NCBI GenBank assembly: GCA_019918135.1
Contig: WBZZ01003558.1
Location: 1-31,184, forward strand
Length of the DNA: 31,184 nt
DNA from: Paulinella micropora
Lineage: Eukaryota > Cercozoa > Imbricatea > Euglyphida > Paulinellidae
Reading direction: 5' to 3'
A program made the translations under genes and the position numbers. The notes under the pieces are model-generated. The model searched no databases and was not told where the DNA came from. It was given only the letters and a program-made list of their open reading frames with translations. Of this stretch, positions 7,480 to 15,865 are shown piece after piece (the first letter of the stretch is position 1; the number at the start of each line of letters is the position of its first letter).

Positions 7480-8487
7480 ATGGACAACAAACATACAACT
7501 GCTAATATTAATGCACAGGATAAGAATACGCTACTAGAAGATACTCCGAAAGGCGAACCAACAGAGGAAGAAAAAAAAGATACAGCACAGGAAATATTTA
7601 GGCAGACAAAGCCCAGAACAAGGGGAACAACAATATGGGCAGATAAAGTTTTAGATATGGTAAATATTGATTTAATGGATATGACAAAAGTTGCAACAAA
7701 AAATAAAAATTATAATTTTGCATTGATTTGGATTGATATTCATAGTCGGTATGCTTATGCCATCCCGATAAAAAATAAGTTTTCAACTACGGTTTTAGAA
7801 GCACTCAAAAAACTACCAAAGCCCAATGCATTTATCTCAGACAGCGGTGGTGAATTTAAGGGAGCGGTTGGAGAATGGATTAATAATAATGGTATTAATC
7901 ATTTTAAGGTTGAAGTGGGAGACCATAATTCATTAGGAATTGTTGATAGATTTGTAAGAACTCTACGAGAGCAACTCCATGTTATATGGGCTTATAATGG
8001 TAACTTTGATTGGATAAATTACATTGAAGATGTGGTTTATTATTATAACAAAAAGAAGCATTCAACTATTAAAGCATCACCACTTGAAGTATTTAATGGA
8101 ACTGATACTAACAAGCAAGAACATTATGTAGATAAGAATTTATTTGACTTCAAAGAAGGAGACAAGGTAAGAAAACTTAACAAAAAGCACATATTAGAAA
8201 AGGGAGGTAAGACTTGGAGCAAACAAATATATAAAGTAAAAGGCCGTAGGGGCTACCGGATTATATTAACGAATGATGAAGTTGTGCCACCAAGGCAATT
8301 ATTAAAGACTGAGGCTACCGAAGAGGAACCGGACAACACAAAAGACGAACCGGATATTAATAAAGAATTAAAAAAATTAACGAAAGAAAAACAAACAAAG
8401 CATTTACTGAACAGAGAAGACATTAACTCAGCCAACATACGAACGAGCGAAAGAGTCCGAAAGAAAAAATCCATTCTGGATTTGTAG
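7480..8487 (+). CDS. Retroviral-type DDE integrase of a polinton/PLV-like virus
   Basis: 335 residues. After a disordered acidic N-terminus (1-50), the rve core runs from about 58 to 205: D64 in NIDLMDM, IDIHSRYAYAIPIKNK, D121 in ISDSGGEF, then LGIVDRFVRTL. The third acidic position is D156, 35 residues after D121, where most relatives have Glu. A C-terminal SH3-like DNA-binding part at about 225-280 (GDKVRKL, then WSKQIYKVKGRRGYRI and PPRQLLK) precedes a charged tail. I see no HHCC zinc finger upstream. The enzyme would join the linear viral DNA to host DNA, leaving short target duplications. It ends 2 bases from the stop of the opposing gene. Fold assignment is secure; activity with Asp at the third site is uncertain. 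Confidence 0.85.
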   Translation: MDNKHTTANINAQDKNTLLEDTPKGEPTEEEKKDTAQEIFRQTKPRTRGTTIWADKVLDMVNIDLMDMTKVATKNKNYNFALIWIDIHSRYAYAIPIKNKFSTTVLEALKKLPKPNAFISDSGGEFKGAVGEWINNNGINHFKVEVGDHNSLGIVDRFVRTLREQLHVIWAYNGNFDWINYIEDVVYYYNKKKHSTIKASPLEVFNGTDTNKQEHYVDKNLFDFKEGDKVRKLNKKHILEKGGKTWSKQIYKVKGRRGYRIILTNDEVVPPRQLLKTEATEEEPDNTKDEPDINKELKKLTKEKQTKHLLNREDINSANIRTSERVRKKKSILDL

Positions 8488-8489
8488 CA

Positions 8490-8969
8490 TCATTTCTTCT
8501 GTGTGTCCTTTTCCGGAGTAGGATTTATCACAGCAAACTTAGAATACCTAGGTGCTAGGCCTTTGATGTAATAGGCCTTTAAGGCTTTGAATGAACGAAA
8601 AACACGTATGACACCTGCTCCTTCATAAGCAACAAAGGGTATTTCGTCATCCCCTCCAGTAATCATAAAAACAGCCTCCTTACTTCCTTCTTTTTTCTCT
8701 TCGTAGATAGCATCTGGCTGATCCATATCGCTGTTAAAGATAACATACACCTTGTTCTCATGCTCCTTTGGCTTTGTTTGACTTTTGTTTTTCTTTTTTC
8801 CAAAAGCTGAAAGTGGGCTAGAAGCATTTCCTACTTTTCCCTCCGCCTGAGCTTGCTTGTCCTCGTGTTTGTCGTCTTGGGGCGGTTCAGTGGCTGGTGC
8901 TACTGCAAGGGTTGGCTCTTGGACAGGCTCTTCTGCTTCGGTGGTGGTCGTCTTCTTCTTCGGAGGCAT
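8490..8969 (-). CDS. Hypothetical protein with viroplasmin-like C-terminal half
   Basis: 159 residues. Residues 1-75 are low complexity: Lys/Thr/Glu/Pro/Ala, beginning MPPKKKTTTTEAEE. The folded part, about 80-150, reads KVYVIFNSDMDQPDAIYEE, then FVAYEGAGVIRVFRSFKALKAYYIKG. This strand-then-FRSFKALKAYY pattern resembles the small viroplasmin/RNase H N-terminal domain, where a strand is followed by a 'kF.s..eA' helix. That resemblance is weak and I give it only as a lead. The gene converges on the integrase and is preceded by a 12-bp inverted repeat directly at its ATG. Confidence 0.5.
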   Translation of the reverse strand: MPPKKKTTTTEAEEPVQEPTLAVAPATEPPQDDKHEDKQAQAEGKVGNASSPLSAFGKKKNKSQTKPKEHENKVYVIFNSDMDQPDAIYEEKKEGSKEAVFMITGGDDEIPFVAYEGAGVIRVFRSFKALKAYYIKGLAPRYSKFAVINPTPEKDTQKK

Positions 8970-8972
8970 AGC

Positions 8973-9014
8973 CTACCCACACATCAAAAAGCACAAAAAA
9001 ACATGTGTGGGTAG
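8973..9014. promoter_or_regulatory. 12-bp inverted repeat directly upstream of the 8969 start codon
   Basis: CTACCCACACAT (8973-8984) and ATGTGTGGGTAG (9003-9014) are perfect complements around an A-rich 18-base spacer. A second short hairpin CCAACAT-ATCAA-ATGTTGG follows at 9038-9056. The position matches that of the palindromic modules before other viral genes, but the sequence differs. Confidence 0.45.
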
Positions 9015-9193
9015 TGCCTTTAAGCCGTTCTAATCAACCAACATATCAAATGTTGGTGGTTTAAACTAATCAATAAACTAATATGTGCTTTTTACTGATG
9101 TATGTGTTTATATTGTCTTATGTGCGTGTGTGCCGTGTTGATTGATGAGAGGTGAGCGGGTAGGCAGGCACCACACAACACAAACAAGACCAC

Positions 9194-9697
9194 TTAATTC
9201 TCCTCCCTCATACATCGATACATATTCCCACAATTTTCATTCTTTACATTAGTGAGTTCTGGGAAGTGGTCTTCACTATATCTAATATAAGATTTGTTGA
9301 AAGAGAGACCTTCATTTTCTATTCCATTAAGTATCCTATCTTGGACTACTTTGGTAAATTCGTTTCTATTCTCCTTCTTCCACATGTTAAACATTTCCCT
9401 CTCCTTTTCAATCCTCCTTAGCTCCTTCTTTCTATTCCTCTCGTATTGTCTATCCTCCTCCACATTGTCGCTTTCCTCATCAAGCCTTCTCAAAACTCTA
9501 TTTATTGCTCTAATCTTTATTTCGTCTGGTCGTTTTTTCTCAACTAATAATTTTATCTCTTTATCGCTCTTATTAATTCGCTCCTCAGATATAATCTTAT
9601 ACTTTTTCAATCTATCTTTTCCAATCTTTTGAACAAGAAAATCCTCCACCCAATCCTCCTCCGTTTTATCGCCTATGCCTATCAACCTCTCGCTCAT
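9194..9697 (-). CDS. Charged, probably coiled-coil protein near the viral end
   Basis: 167 residues, MSERLIGIGDKTEEDWVEDFLV at the start. The centre (about 50-110) is dominated by Arg, Lys and Glu in helical heptad-like order (NRKKELRRIEKEREMFNMWKKE). The end contains a possible folded tail with two Cys residues (NCGNMYRCMREEN). The AT-rich codon use matches the viral genes rather than the GC-richer host genes, so I place it inside the viral element. It may be its last gene on this side. No family is recognised. The plus-strand frame over the same bases is a shadow. Confidence 0.5.
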   Translation of the reverse strand: MSERLIGIGDKTEEDWVEDFLVQKIGKDRLKKYKIISEERINKSDKEIKLLVEKKRPDEIKIRAINRVLRRLDEESDNVEEDRQYERNRKKELRRIEKEREMFNMWKKENRNEFTKVVQDRILNGIENEGLSFNKSYIRYSEDHFPELTNVKNENCGNMYRCMREEN

Positions 9698-10430
9698 CTG
9701 GTTCTACTGCGACACTGCGACACCACGGCACCGAGGCGTCGCAGGGTTTGAGGTTTAGGTAGTGAATGCTGATAATTATTTTTTTCCTTTTTTCATCGGT
9801 TGCTCCTACTCCACCTTTTTTCCAGATTATCCTCTTAAGTTGGATGTGTATGATTTTATGAGTGTAATTGTTGCGAAATGGTAGCGAGAGTGTCAGATAG
9901 ATGAATGGGAAAGGTTCTCACACTCGGTTTTCCGTGTCGTGGGTTCAATTCCCACTCGTATATTATCTGACACTTTTCCGCCTTATTTTTTTATTTTTTT
10001 TTGTCATATTGTCTTTTTACTTTTGGCGGAGCGGTGTGATGAGTTTCTTTTTGAGGTGCTTTACTCGTTTATTTTATTTTCCTTTATGGGCTTTTATTTT
10101 TTGCAAAATTTAGCAGTCATTATTAATTTGTTATGTTGTTTTCATTTCGTTTTTCCGTTGTTCGTTGTGTGGATTTTTTTTTATTTACAAACTTTCAATA
10201 CAGAGCACATTTTTTTTTTGGAAAAAAGATAAGGGGGTTCAGGACACCGAGAAAGAATAAGAAAAGTGGGATAACGAAGCCTTGTATTAATAGTTTGTGA
10301 AAAAGTGCTATTTTCTAGTTTTGCTAGTTTTGGCTGATTAATAGGAGAGCGAAATATGGCGAAATGGGCTAAATTTATACATATAAATATAAAGATAAGT
10401 GTCCTATAGTGGTACCTATAGTAGTACTAG
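9698..10430. other. Probable junction zone between viral and host DNA
   Basis: No convincing protein gene is present. The stretch holds a small RNA candidate (9889-9977), a strongly T-rich plus strand (about 9975-10220), and then a shift to less AT-rich host-like sequence from about 10,380. The viral terminus, its terminal inverted repeat and the target duplication should lie here, but the left end of the element is outside the window so no repeat can be matched. Confidence 0.4.
9889..9977 (+). ncRNA. Candidate Pol III small RNA with tRNA-like B box
   Basis: A T-arm-like hairpin GTGGG-TTCAATT-CCCAC (9939-9955) contains GGTTCAATTCC, one base from the consensus B box GGTTCGANTCC. The flanks AGTGTCAGATAG (9889-9900) and TTATCTGACACT (9963-9974) pair over 12 bp including one G-T pair. 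The stem is followed at once by TTTT, a Pol III stop. A further small hairpin CGG-TTTT-CCG lies before the T-arm. The acceptor stem does not abut the T-arm and no clear A box or anticodon arm is found, so it is not an ordinary tRNA. A decayed tRNA or tRNA-derived RNA is possible. Confidence 0.35.
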
Positions 10431-10805
10431 ATACGCAGCCTGCGCTCAAGAAGCGCAAAATAAGACGAGTCCGGGGCTCGGATCTCGACATCTCTGTGCT
10501 TAGATAAACAGCCTCATTCCAAGCAGCGCAAGCGAGAAGGTCAGGATTCCAAGGAAAATGCAAGGCTGCTCGCGCTACCCGTTGATATATGGAGCTGCAA
10601 CCGGGACAGTGTCGGATGGATGAAGTTGCTCCCGCTCGCACGTGTCTGCCAGCGGCTTGCAGGCCATATAAAAAATCCACAGCTTTGGAAAGGATTGGCA
10701 GAGCCAGTGCTTGACTTGAGCAAGTTCAGGCATGGCGAACCTCTAGGGAGATCACAGTTTCATTTGCCAAGGTTCTGATTGCTCGGGAGACAACAGACTC
10801 TGTCC
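10430..10805 (+). pseudogene. F-box segment of a decayed F-box/LRR gene
   Basis: An open plus-strand frame without a visible start contains ARLLALPVDIWS, then WMKLLPLARVCQRLAGHI and NPQLWKGLAEPVLDLS. This matches the F-box pattern LP..iw, L.ll..varVC.rl, lWk.l; the family recruits substrates to SCF ubiquitin ligases by binding Skp1. The frame ends at a TGA near 10,778, just before the leucine-rich repeats, so the F-box and the repeats are in broken continuity. An intron cannot be excluded, but the repeats downstream also change frame several times. Confidence 0.5.
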
Positions 10806-10854
10806 TCAAACTGCTAAGCAGCATTTGTGTCCCTCAATCTTCGCAACTGCCCTC

Positions 10855-11460
10855 GAATCACGGACGCTGGGCTGGCTAACTTATCTGCGCTTGCCCTCCA
10901 AACCTCGATCTCGAAGGTTGCTGGCCAAGCGCGGACGCTGGACTAGCTCACTTGTCTGCGCTTCCCCTCCAACACCTCGATCTCGAAGGTTGCTGGCAAG
11001 TCACGGACGCTGGACTGGCTCACTTGTCTGCGCTTCCCCTACAGTATCTCAGTCTCTGTGAGCATCAGCGTGGGCTAGCTCACTTGTCTGCGCTGCCCCT
11101 CAAAGACCTCGTGCTCTATGGTTGTGATCAAGTCACGGACGCTGGGCTGGTCCACTTGTCTGCGCTTCCAGCCCTTCAAGACCTCGTTCTCGAATCTTGC
11201 GACAGAATCACGGACGCTGGGCTGGCTCACTTGTCTGCGCTGCCCCTGCAGCACCTCAATCTCTGTGATATGCAAGTCACGGACGCGGCTGGCTCACTTG
11301 TCTGCGCTTCCCCTCTAGAAGCTCAATGTCAGTTTTTGTGACAGGATCACGGACGCTGGGCTGGCCCACTTGACTGCACTTCCTCTTCTCGAGAATTCAC
11401 GTATTGCGGTTGCAACCAATTGAGTGACGCTGGGCTAAATCACCTGCGCGCCTCCTCTCC
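10855..11460 (+). pseudogene. Leucine-rich repeat array, about nine units, frame-shifted
   Basis: About nine copies of a 66-75-base unit centred on CACGGACGCTGGGCTGGCTC, encoding VTDAGLAHLSALPLQHLDLEGC-type leucine-rich repeats of the cysteine-containing class usual in FBXL proteins. The repeats at 10,952-11,280 are in one frame. The first repeat and those after about 11,285 are out of register, and single units are shortened by 3-9 bases. The array follows the F-box segment in the same direction, so together they look like a dead FBXL-type gene. Repeats of this DAGLAHL type form large expanded families in some protists and bacteria. Confidence 0.6.
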
Positions 11461-11930
11461 TTCATGCCAGCTTTTCAGCAATTAATATCGTAAATGATAT
11501 TAGTAATGACTTGCAATGGTAACGTGTAATACAATCGCAGAGGCAGCTTACTCGAGGCTCAGCAGGACCACCAGCGGTGGCGAATAAACAGTTGGCCTCT
11601 GAGCCGCTGCGGCACAGTTGTCCTGGGCACGACGCTAAACTGCATCCGGTCTCGGACACTTACACTGCAGCAACCCATTTAACGTACCTTCTTACTTCAT
11701 GAATTCTTCATCTCTGCTTTGCCCTTTTTCTCAGTTTCTATTTCTGTTCCATTCTCAGAGTTCTAAGTTCTTTACGCACTAGCCAAACACTGTTTTAATA
11801 AAATACCGTACTTGCCACTCATAGAGCTGAGTTGGAAGAGGAAGAGATAAATGGAAGAATTAGTTTTAGTAAGAAGTGAAGCGTAAAAAGAAAAAGAAAA
11901 AATCTGTAGTCTCTCAGTTCTTGACTTCTT
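11461..11930. other. Intergenic stretch without recognised genes
   Basis: Only short frames are present and none resembles a known protein. It becomes AT-rich toward the right. Confidence 0.4.
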
Positions 11931-11932
11931 TT

Positions 11933-12186
11933 CGATGCATGCATTGAAATCTCAATGCAAATCTCAATTCATGCATTGGAAATTTGCATTAACTTATGAT
12001 TTCAATGCGGCATGCATTGAAAATAATTGAAGCCGCATGATGCATTGAAGTTTCAATTCATGCATTCGGAATTTTTTTCACATGATGCATGCCGCGCCAT
12101 TGAACTTATGATTTCAATGCAATGATGCGGGCCACCATTGAAATTTCAATGCATGCATTGAAAATCATTTCAATGCATGCATTAAA
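11933..12186. repeat. Palindromic ATGCATTGAAA repeat cluster
   Basis: About ten variants of ATGCATTGAAA and its complement TTTCAATGCAT occur in both orientations within 250 bases. A perfect 20-base palindrome TTTCAATGCATGCATTGAAA sits at 12144-12163 and a related copy is at about 12167-12185. The cluster ends about 30 bases before the piggyBac terminus, outside its TTAA, so it is not part of that element. Confidence 0.6.
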
Positions 12187-12404
12187 CTGATCCTGACGCC
12201 GTAACCGGTATTTTTATTAACCCTTATTCTGTCAGGTCACAAATGTGATTTAAAAACACAAATGTGATTCTTAATTCCAAACGTGATTTTGGAACACAAA
12301 CGTGACGCAACGAAGGTGTATTTGCTTGTATTAATAAATTCTATCGTATTGAAGCGAATTATTAAAAAAAAACCGTGTACTGAGAACGTCAAAACTCATT
12401 TTAA

Positions 12405-14306
12405 TCAAGATACAAGTGTCATCATCTTAGCTCGTTGAGGTGCTACAAATTTGTTGCGTGTATGCCATACAAAACATGGCCCCACACGACAAAAGAAATA
12501 ACGACAATTAGAGCAGTAAGCACGGGTACGCTTTTTGACACCATTCAACATACACGCAACACAACGAACAGGGCCTTGCCTCTTTTCTCCTCGTTTTACT
12601 TCAGTGCGTTCGTATGTCATACACAGAAGATGACCAGTACAATTGAGCCTTGCTGCGCGCGCAAGAGCTCTAGAACCTCCCAACACTCCCGCATGGCCTA
12701 GCATTTCTTCCACGAGATGTTTCAGCATAGATTTACGCGATTCCTCCGGGTGGTAGTGCTTGAATATGAGACATGCATTTGTTACAACAATGTCCAGTAG
12801 CCCCGAAAATAATTTCAGCCATGGCTTATTGAAACGCAAAGCCCTCTCTACTCCCCATCTCAAGCGGAGTTGGTCACCAAGATCAACTCCCCCCATTTGC
12901 TGGGTATATACCTTCGCTATTTTAAAGCAGGGCACATCGGTGGTCGCCCCATCACCACCCTGTAACCGTCTGGAAACAGTGGTTGTAGCCCCTCCCAAAA
13001 TAGAAGACAAAAACAAAACTACTTTAGTGTCTTTCCATGCTACTACATGTAAGTTCACACCATGCATGGACCAGGTGACCATTGTCATCGTCCCTCTAGC
13101 ACTTGCGTTACTTACCCCTTGCAGTAAATCCTTGGCTGCCCTCAATCTGGTCTTCAATACTGTCCCAACGCAATGGATTCCCCGCTTACGGACACAGTCA
13201 AAAAAAAGTTGTAAACCTGTATAAAAACGATCACAAGCCATGATCCGTCCAGTGTTGTCTATGCCAGCTATGTCCAGCAACTTCATAATGACTGAATATG
13301 TCATACCGTGGCCACTTTCATCAGCAACCGTGCCCTCTCCTTCATAAACCAAGACAGTATAAAAGTAACCTGTAATGGAGCAACATAGCGCAAAAAGCTT
13401 GAATCCCCACTTGATTGGTTTGGCTGGCAAATACTGTCTCAAATGGCTCCTCCCTTTGAAGGGAATCATTCCTTCGTCGATGCTGAACCATTGTCCCAGA
13501 TTCCAGAGCTTTTTGAAGCTCTCGTTCATCAGCGTCAAAAGCGTTCGCACTTGGGACAATTTGTCATAGGCAGGGTCCCCTCGGGGAGCTGCCACATTGG
13601 GGTCCGAGATATGGAAATAACGTTTGATATCGTGAAACCTCTTCATGGGCATGACCCCCGAGAGGTCTGGAAACTGCCAGATGTTTGAATGAATGCCTGC
13701 CCAATAATCAACCTCTGCAGACAAGCCCATCACTCCCATATACAAAAGTATGGTCACAAACACAAGTATGTCGGAAAGCAAGACTGGCTGCCAAGGCCGT
13801 GAACGCTCTGGCAGATTGTGCTGGCGCTTATAAGCTGTGTATTTGTTTGTATTTTGGACTACAGTCTGCCAAAAGTCAGTTGGAAGGAGCAATAAAAAAA
13901 TATCTAACATGGTTAGGCTAGAGGGCGCACGGACTGGAATTTGTGGGCCTGACCCCCCTTCGAAAGCAGGTATCGCACGAGGAGGTGCCATGCCCTCTTT
14001 CCATTCCTTTTCGTCCTTAAACTCACTAGCAGTCAAGCCGTCGAGTTCCAGATCGCGGGGGTTCAGCTCCCCTTCCTCTTCTTCATCTGATGACGTGTCG
14101 CCCAATACATCGTCGTCACTGATAAAACCTGCGTCTGCTCCGACCTCGAATTTTTGTTCACCTGCAGGATTTAATTCTTCTCCTCCTTCCTGATCACTCT
14201 CTGTTAGTGACTGGTCATTGTTTGGGCTGCAAAGGACACAGATAAGCAATCCATCACTAAGCCAAGCATGGTAATGTGCACAGACACCAAAAAAAGAACA
14301 ACACAC
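12405..14306 (-). CDS. piggyBac transposase, main exon
   Basis: A 633-codon frame; coding probably starts at 14226 after a TTTGCAG splice acceptor, since the first 28 codons look intronic. An acidic N-terminal part (about 30-105) precedes the DDE_Tnp_1_7 domain (about 130-530). Catalytic aspartates are D277 in FSIDEGM, D359 in MACDRFYTG and D475/D478 in GGVDLGDQL, matching the four conserved positions of piggyBac. The end is a cysteine-rich zinc-binding region (CVACM, then YCSNCRYFFC and CFVWH), which in the family binds the terminal DNA. The enzyme cuts at TTAA and excises without footprints. No stop or frameshift is seen. The upstream exon is probably at 14508-14804. Confidence 0.85.
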   Translation of the reverse strand: MCCSFFGVCAHYHAWLSDGLLICVLCSPNNDQSLTESDQEGGEELNPAGEQKFEVGADAGFISDDDVLGDTSSDEEEEGELNPRDLELDGLTASEFKDEKEWKEGMAPPRAIPAFEGGSGPQIPVRAPSSLTMLDIFLLLLPTDFWQTVVQNTNKYTAYKRQHNLPERSRPWQPVLLSDILVFVTILLYMGVMGLSAEVDYWAGIHSNIWQFPDLSGVMPMKRFHDIKRYFHISDPNVAAPRGDPAYDKLSQVRTLLTLMNESFKKLWNLGQWFSIDEGMIPFKGRSHLRQYLPAKPIKWGFKLFALCCSITGYFYTVLVYEGEGTVADESGHGMTYSVIMKLLDIAGIDNTGRIMACDRFYTGLQLFFDCVRKRGIHCVGTVLKTRLRAAKDLLQGVSNASARGTMTMVTWSMHGVNLHVVAWKDTKVVLFLSSILGGATTTVSRRLQGGDGATTDVPCFKIAKVYTQQMGGVDLGDQLRLRWGVERALRFNKPWLKLFSGLLDIVVTNACLIFKHYHPEESRKSMLKHLVEEMLGHAGVLGGSRALARAARLNCTGHLLCMTYERTEVKRGEKRQGPVRCVACMLNGVKKRTRAYCSNCRYFFCRVGPCFVWHTRNKFVAPQRAKMMTLVS

Positions 14307-14507
14307 ATCACCAAACTTGGATTAGCAAAAACAACATTGGAAACATAAAACAAAAACATGGAACAAGAAGCAGAGGGTACTCGTAATCGATGTCTTCAGG
14401 GTCCTTGGTATCAAGCCCTCCATCCTACACACAAGACCAAAACTGAAACCATGTCAGACAAAAACCGACTGAGCCAAGAAAAGGGATAGTACTCATCAGA
14501 TAGCTGG

Positions 14508-14804
14508 GGTGCCAGAAGTTTGCTCTGCCACTTTGTCATCCCCAGATGATGCCTGCTTCGAATCCGCAGCCCCCTGGACTTGGTACTTGATAATTTCAGA
14601 GGCAATCATCGGCGAATCTTCCTCATCTTCATCGTCCCACTCGACCCAAAACTTATCTTTTGTACGACCGAAAACTCTGTGCACAGTTCCACATATATGC
14701 TTTTCCTTCCAGTCATCTGGCCACTTCTGTTTGGCGTAGTCAGGCCCAAATTCCCTGACTGGAACACGCACACGGGTCTTGAGAAGCAAAGGGTGTGCAG
14801 ACAT
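14508..14804 (-). CDS. Probable 5' exon of the piggyBac transposase gene
   Basis: The frame beginning MSAHPLLLKTRVRVPVREFG includes a compact strand-rich segment, ICGTVHRVFGRTKDKFWVEW, followed by acidic DDEDEEDS. It lies inside the transposon, in the same direction and upstream of the main exon. Candidate introns exist: an acceptor TGTGTAG near 14,425 with a small exon before a GTACCC donor, and the TTTGCAG acceptor at 14,227. I could not fix a donor for this exon without a stop, so the exact joints are open. It may instead be a separate small gene within the element. Confidence 0.45.
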
Positions 14805-15086
14805 TATGATGCTCGGAAAAAAAAAGGGCCAAATGCCACAAAAAAAGTGATCTAAAAGTGGGAAACAATTGGTTGGTGACCTATTTTCACTCAAACATTT
14901 AAGTCACTTCCCGGTGAGATATTACGTCAGGATCTTCACAGATCTCTTCAGTATCTCTTGAATGATTAAAATACAGCGTGGTATATTATTTTCCTTTCAG
15001 AAAGAATAATTTTATCGATATTAAAAGCCTGGGACACAAATGTGATTCAGAGACACAAATGTGTTCCAAGACAGGATAAGGGTTAA

Positions 15087-15860
15087 ACCCCCAGCGTGTT
15101 GACTAGCCCTGTTGACTAGGATGCATCATAAGTCAAGTTCGTTGGAAGAAAACCCTCGCGACTTCTCCAAACGGCGACCGGAACTCGGGGCGTCCCCCTC
15201 CTACCGGCCAACCGTTTCCCACGCAAAAGAATTTAACAATATTAATACTGAACAATTTCCGCCAGTTTAACTGACGACGTCACACAAAAGATGTACCTCC
15301 AGAAAATGACAGTGACATACGAAACGGCCTGATATGGGCAATAATGGTAACGGTAAAAAGCTAGTGCCACCAGTACCAGAAAAGATACTCTAAATGACTG
15401 TATTAATAACTAATAATCACGTGACTACTAACCGTAACGAATAATGCTAACGTACCACTTGAATAGAAATACTGACGTAGTTGAGGAGGAAGGGTTTAAT
15501 TAATTGTCCAATGCTCCCCATTAATTAGACTCCCTTACGAGTCAGTGTCCACAATGCAACGCGCAACTACTGAATAACTAGATTACGCAAAGTGAGCTAT
15601 CCTACGTCTCCTGTGGAGTTCGGCAATATAGCTACACTATTAACAACTAAAGCGCAATAAGCACAACAGTGCATAAAATACTACTATAAGAAAGCAGAGG
15701 TGCTAGCCTACGTCTCCACGACATGTGGAGTTCGGCAATCTAGTCACCTAATTACTAATCGCTATTCCCTTGCTATCGGGAAACCTAACAAGAGTCCTAC
15801 CCAAGAGTCCACGTTGTAGAAAGTCCTGCTGTCGGGAGGGTCGGAGAGGGAACGGTTCCC
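15087..15860. other. Non-coding stretch, perhaps the 3' untranslated/LTR part of the copia remnant
   Basis: No open frame of interest. A motif CCTACGTCTCC followed by TGTGGAGTTCGGCAAT occurs at 15,601-15,627 and again at 15,708-15,739. It lies just downstream (minus strand) of the copia RNase H end, where 3' non-coding sequence and an LTR would be expected, but I could not identify LTR ends. Confidence 0.35.
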
Positions 15861-15865
15861 CGAAT

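Larger units (their letters stand above)
12217..15086 (-). mobile_element. Complete piggyBac-family DNA transposon
   Basis: The element lies between TTAA at 12217-12220 and TTAA at 15083-15086, the target duplication of this superfamily. Inner termini are CCCTTATTCTGTC (12221-12233) and GACAGGATAAGGG (15070-15082), inverted with one mismatch. Subterminal palindromic motifs CACAAATGTG and variants CAAACGTG occur four times on the left (12238-12306) and twice on the right (15034-15066). It carries a transposase gene read right to left. Total about 2.87 kb including both TTAAs. Intact ends and a long open transposase frame suggest a recent insertion. Confidence 0.85.

Noticed and set aside
9891..9974. 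Ordinary tRNA gene
   Set aside because: The T-arm is good, but the acceptor strand that should follow it directly (TCGTATA) has no partner at tRNA distance, and no anticodon arm could be placed. Kept only as a small RNA candidate.
10375..10723. Minus-strand frames over the F-box segment
   Set aside because: The plus strand carries the recognisable F-box pattern in line with the repeats downstream, so these are shadows.
12435..14193. Plus-strand frames inside the piggyBac element
   Set aside because: They are antisense to the transposase, whose catalytic motifs are unambiguous.
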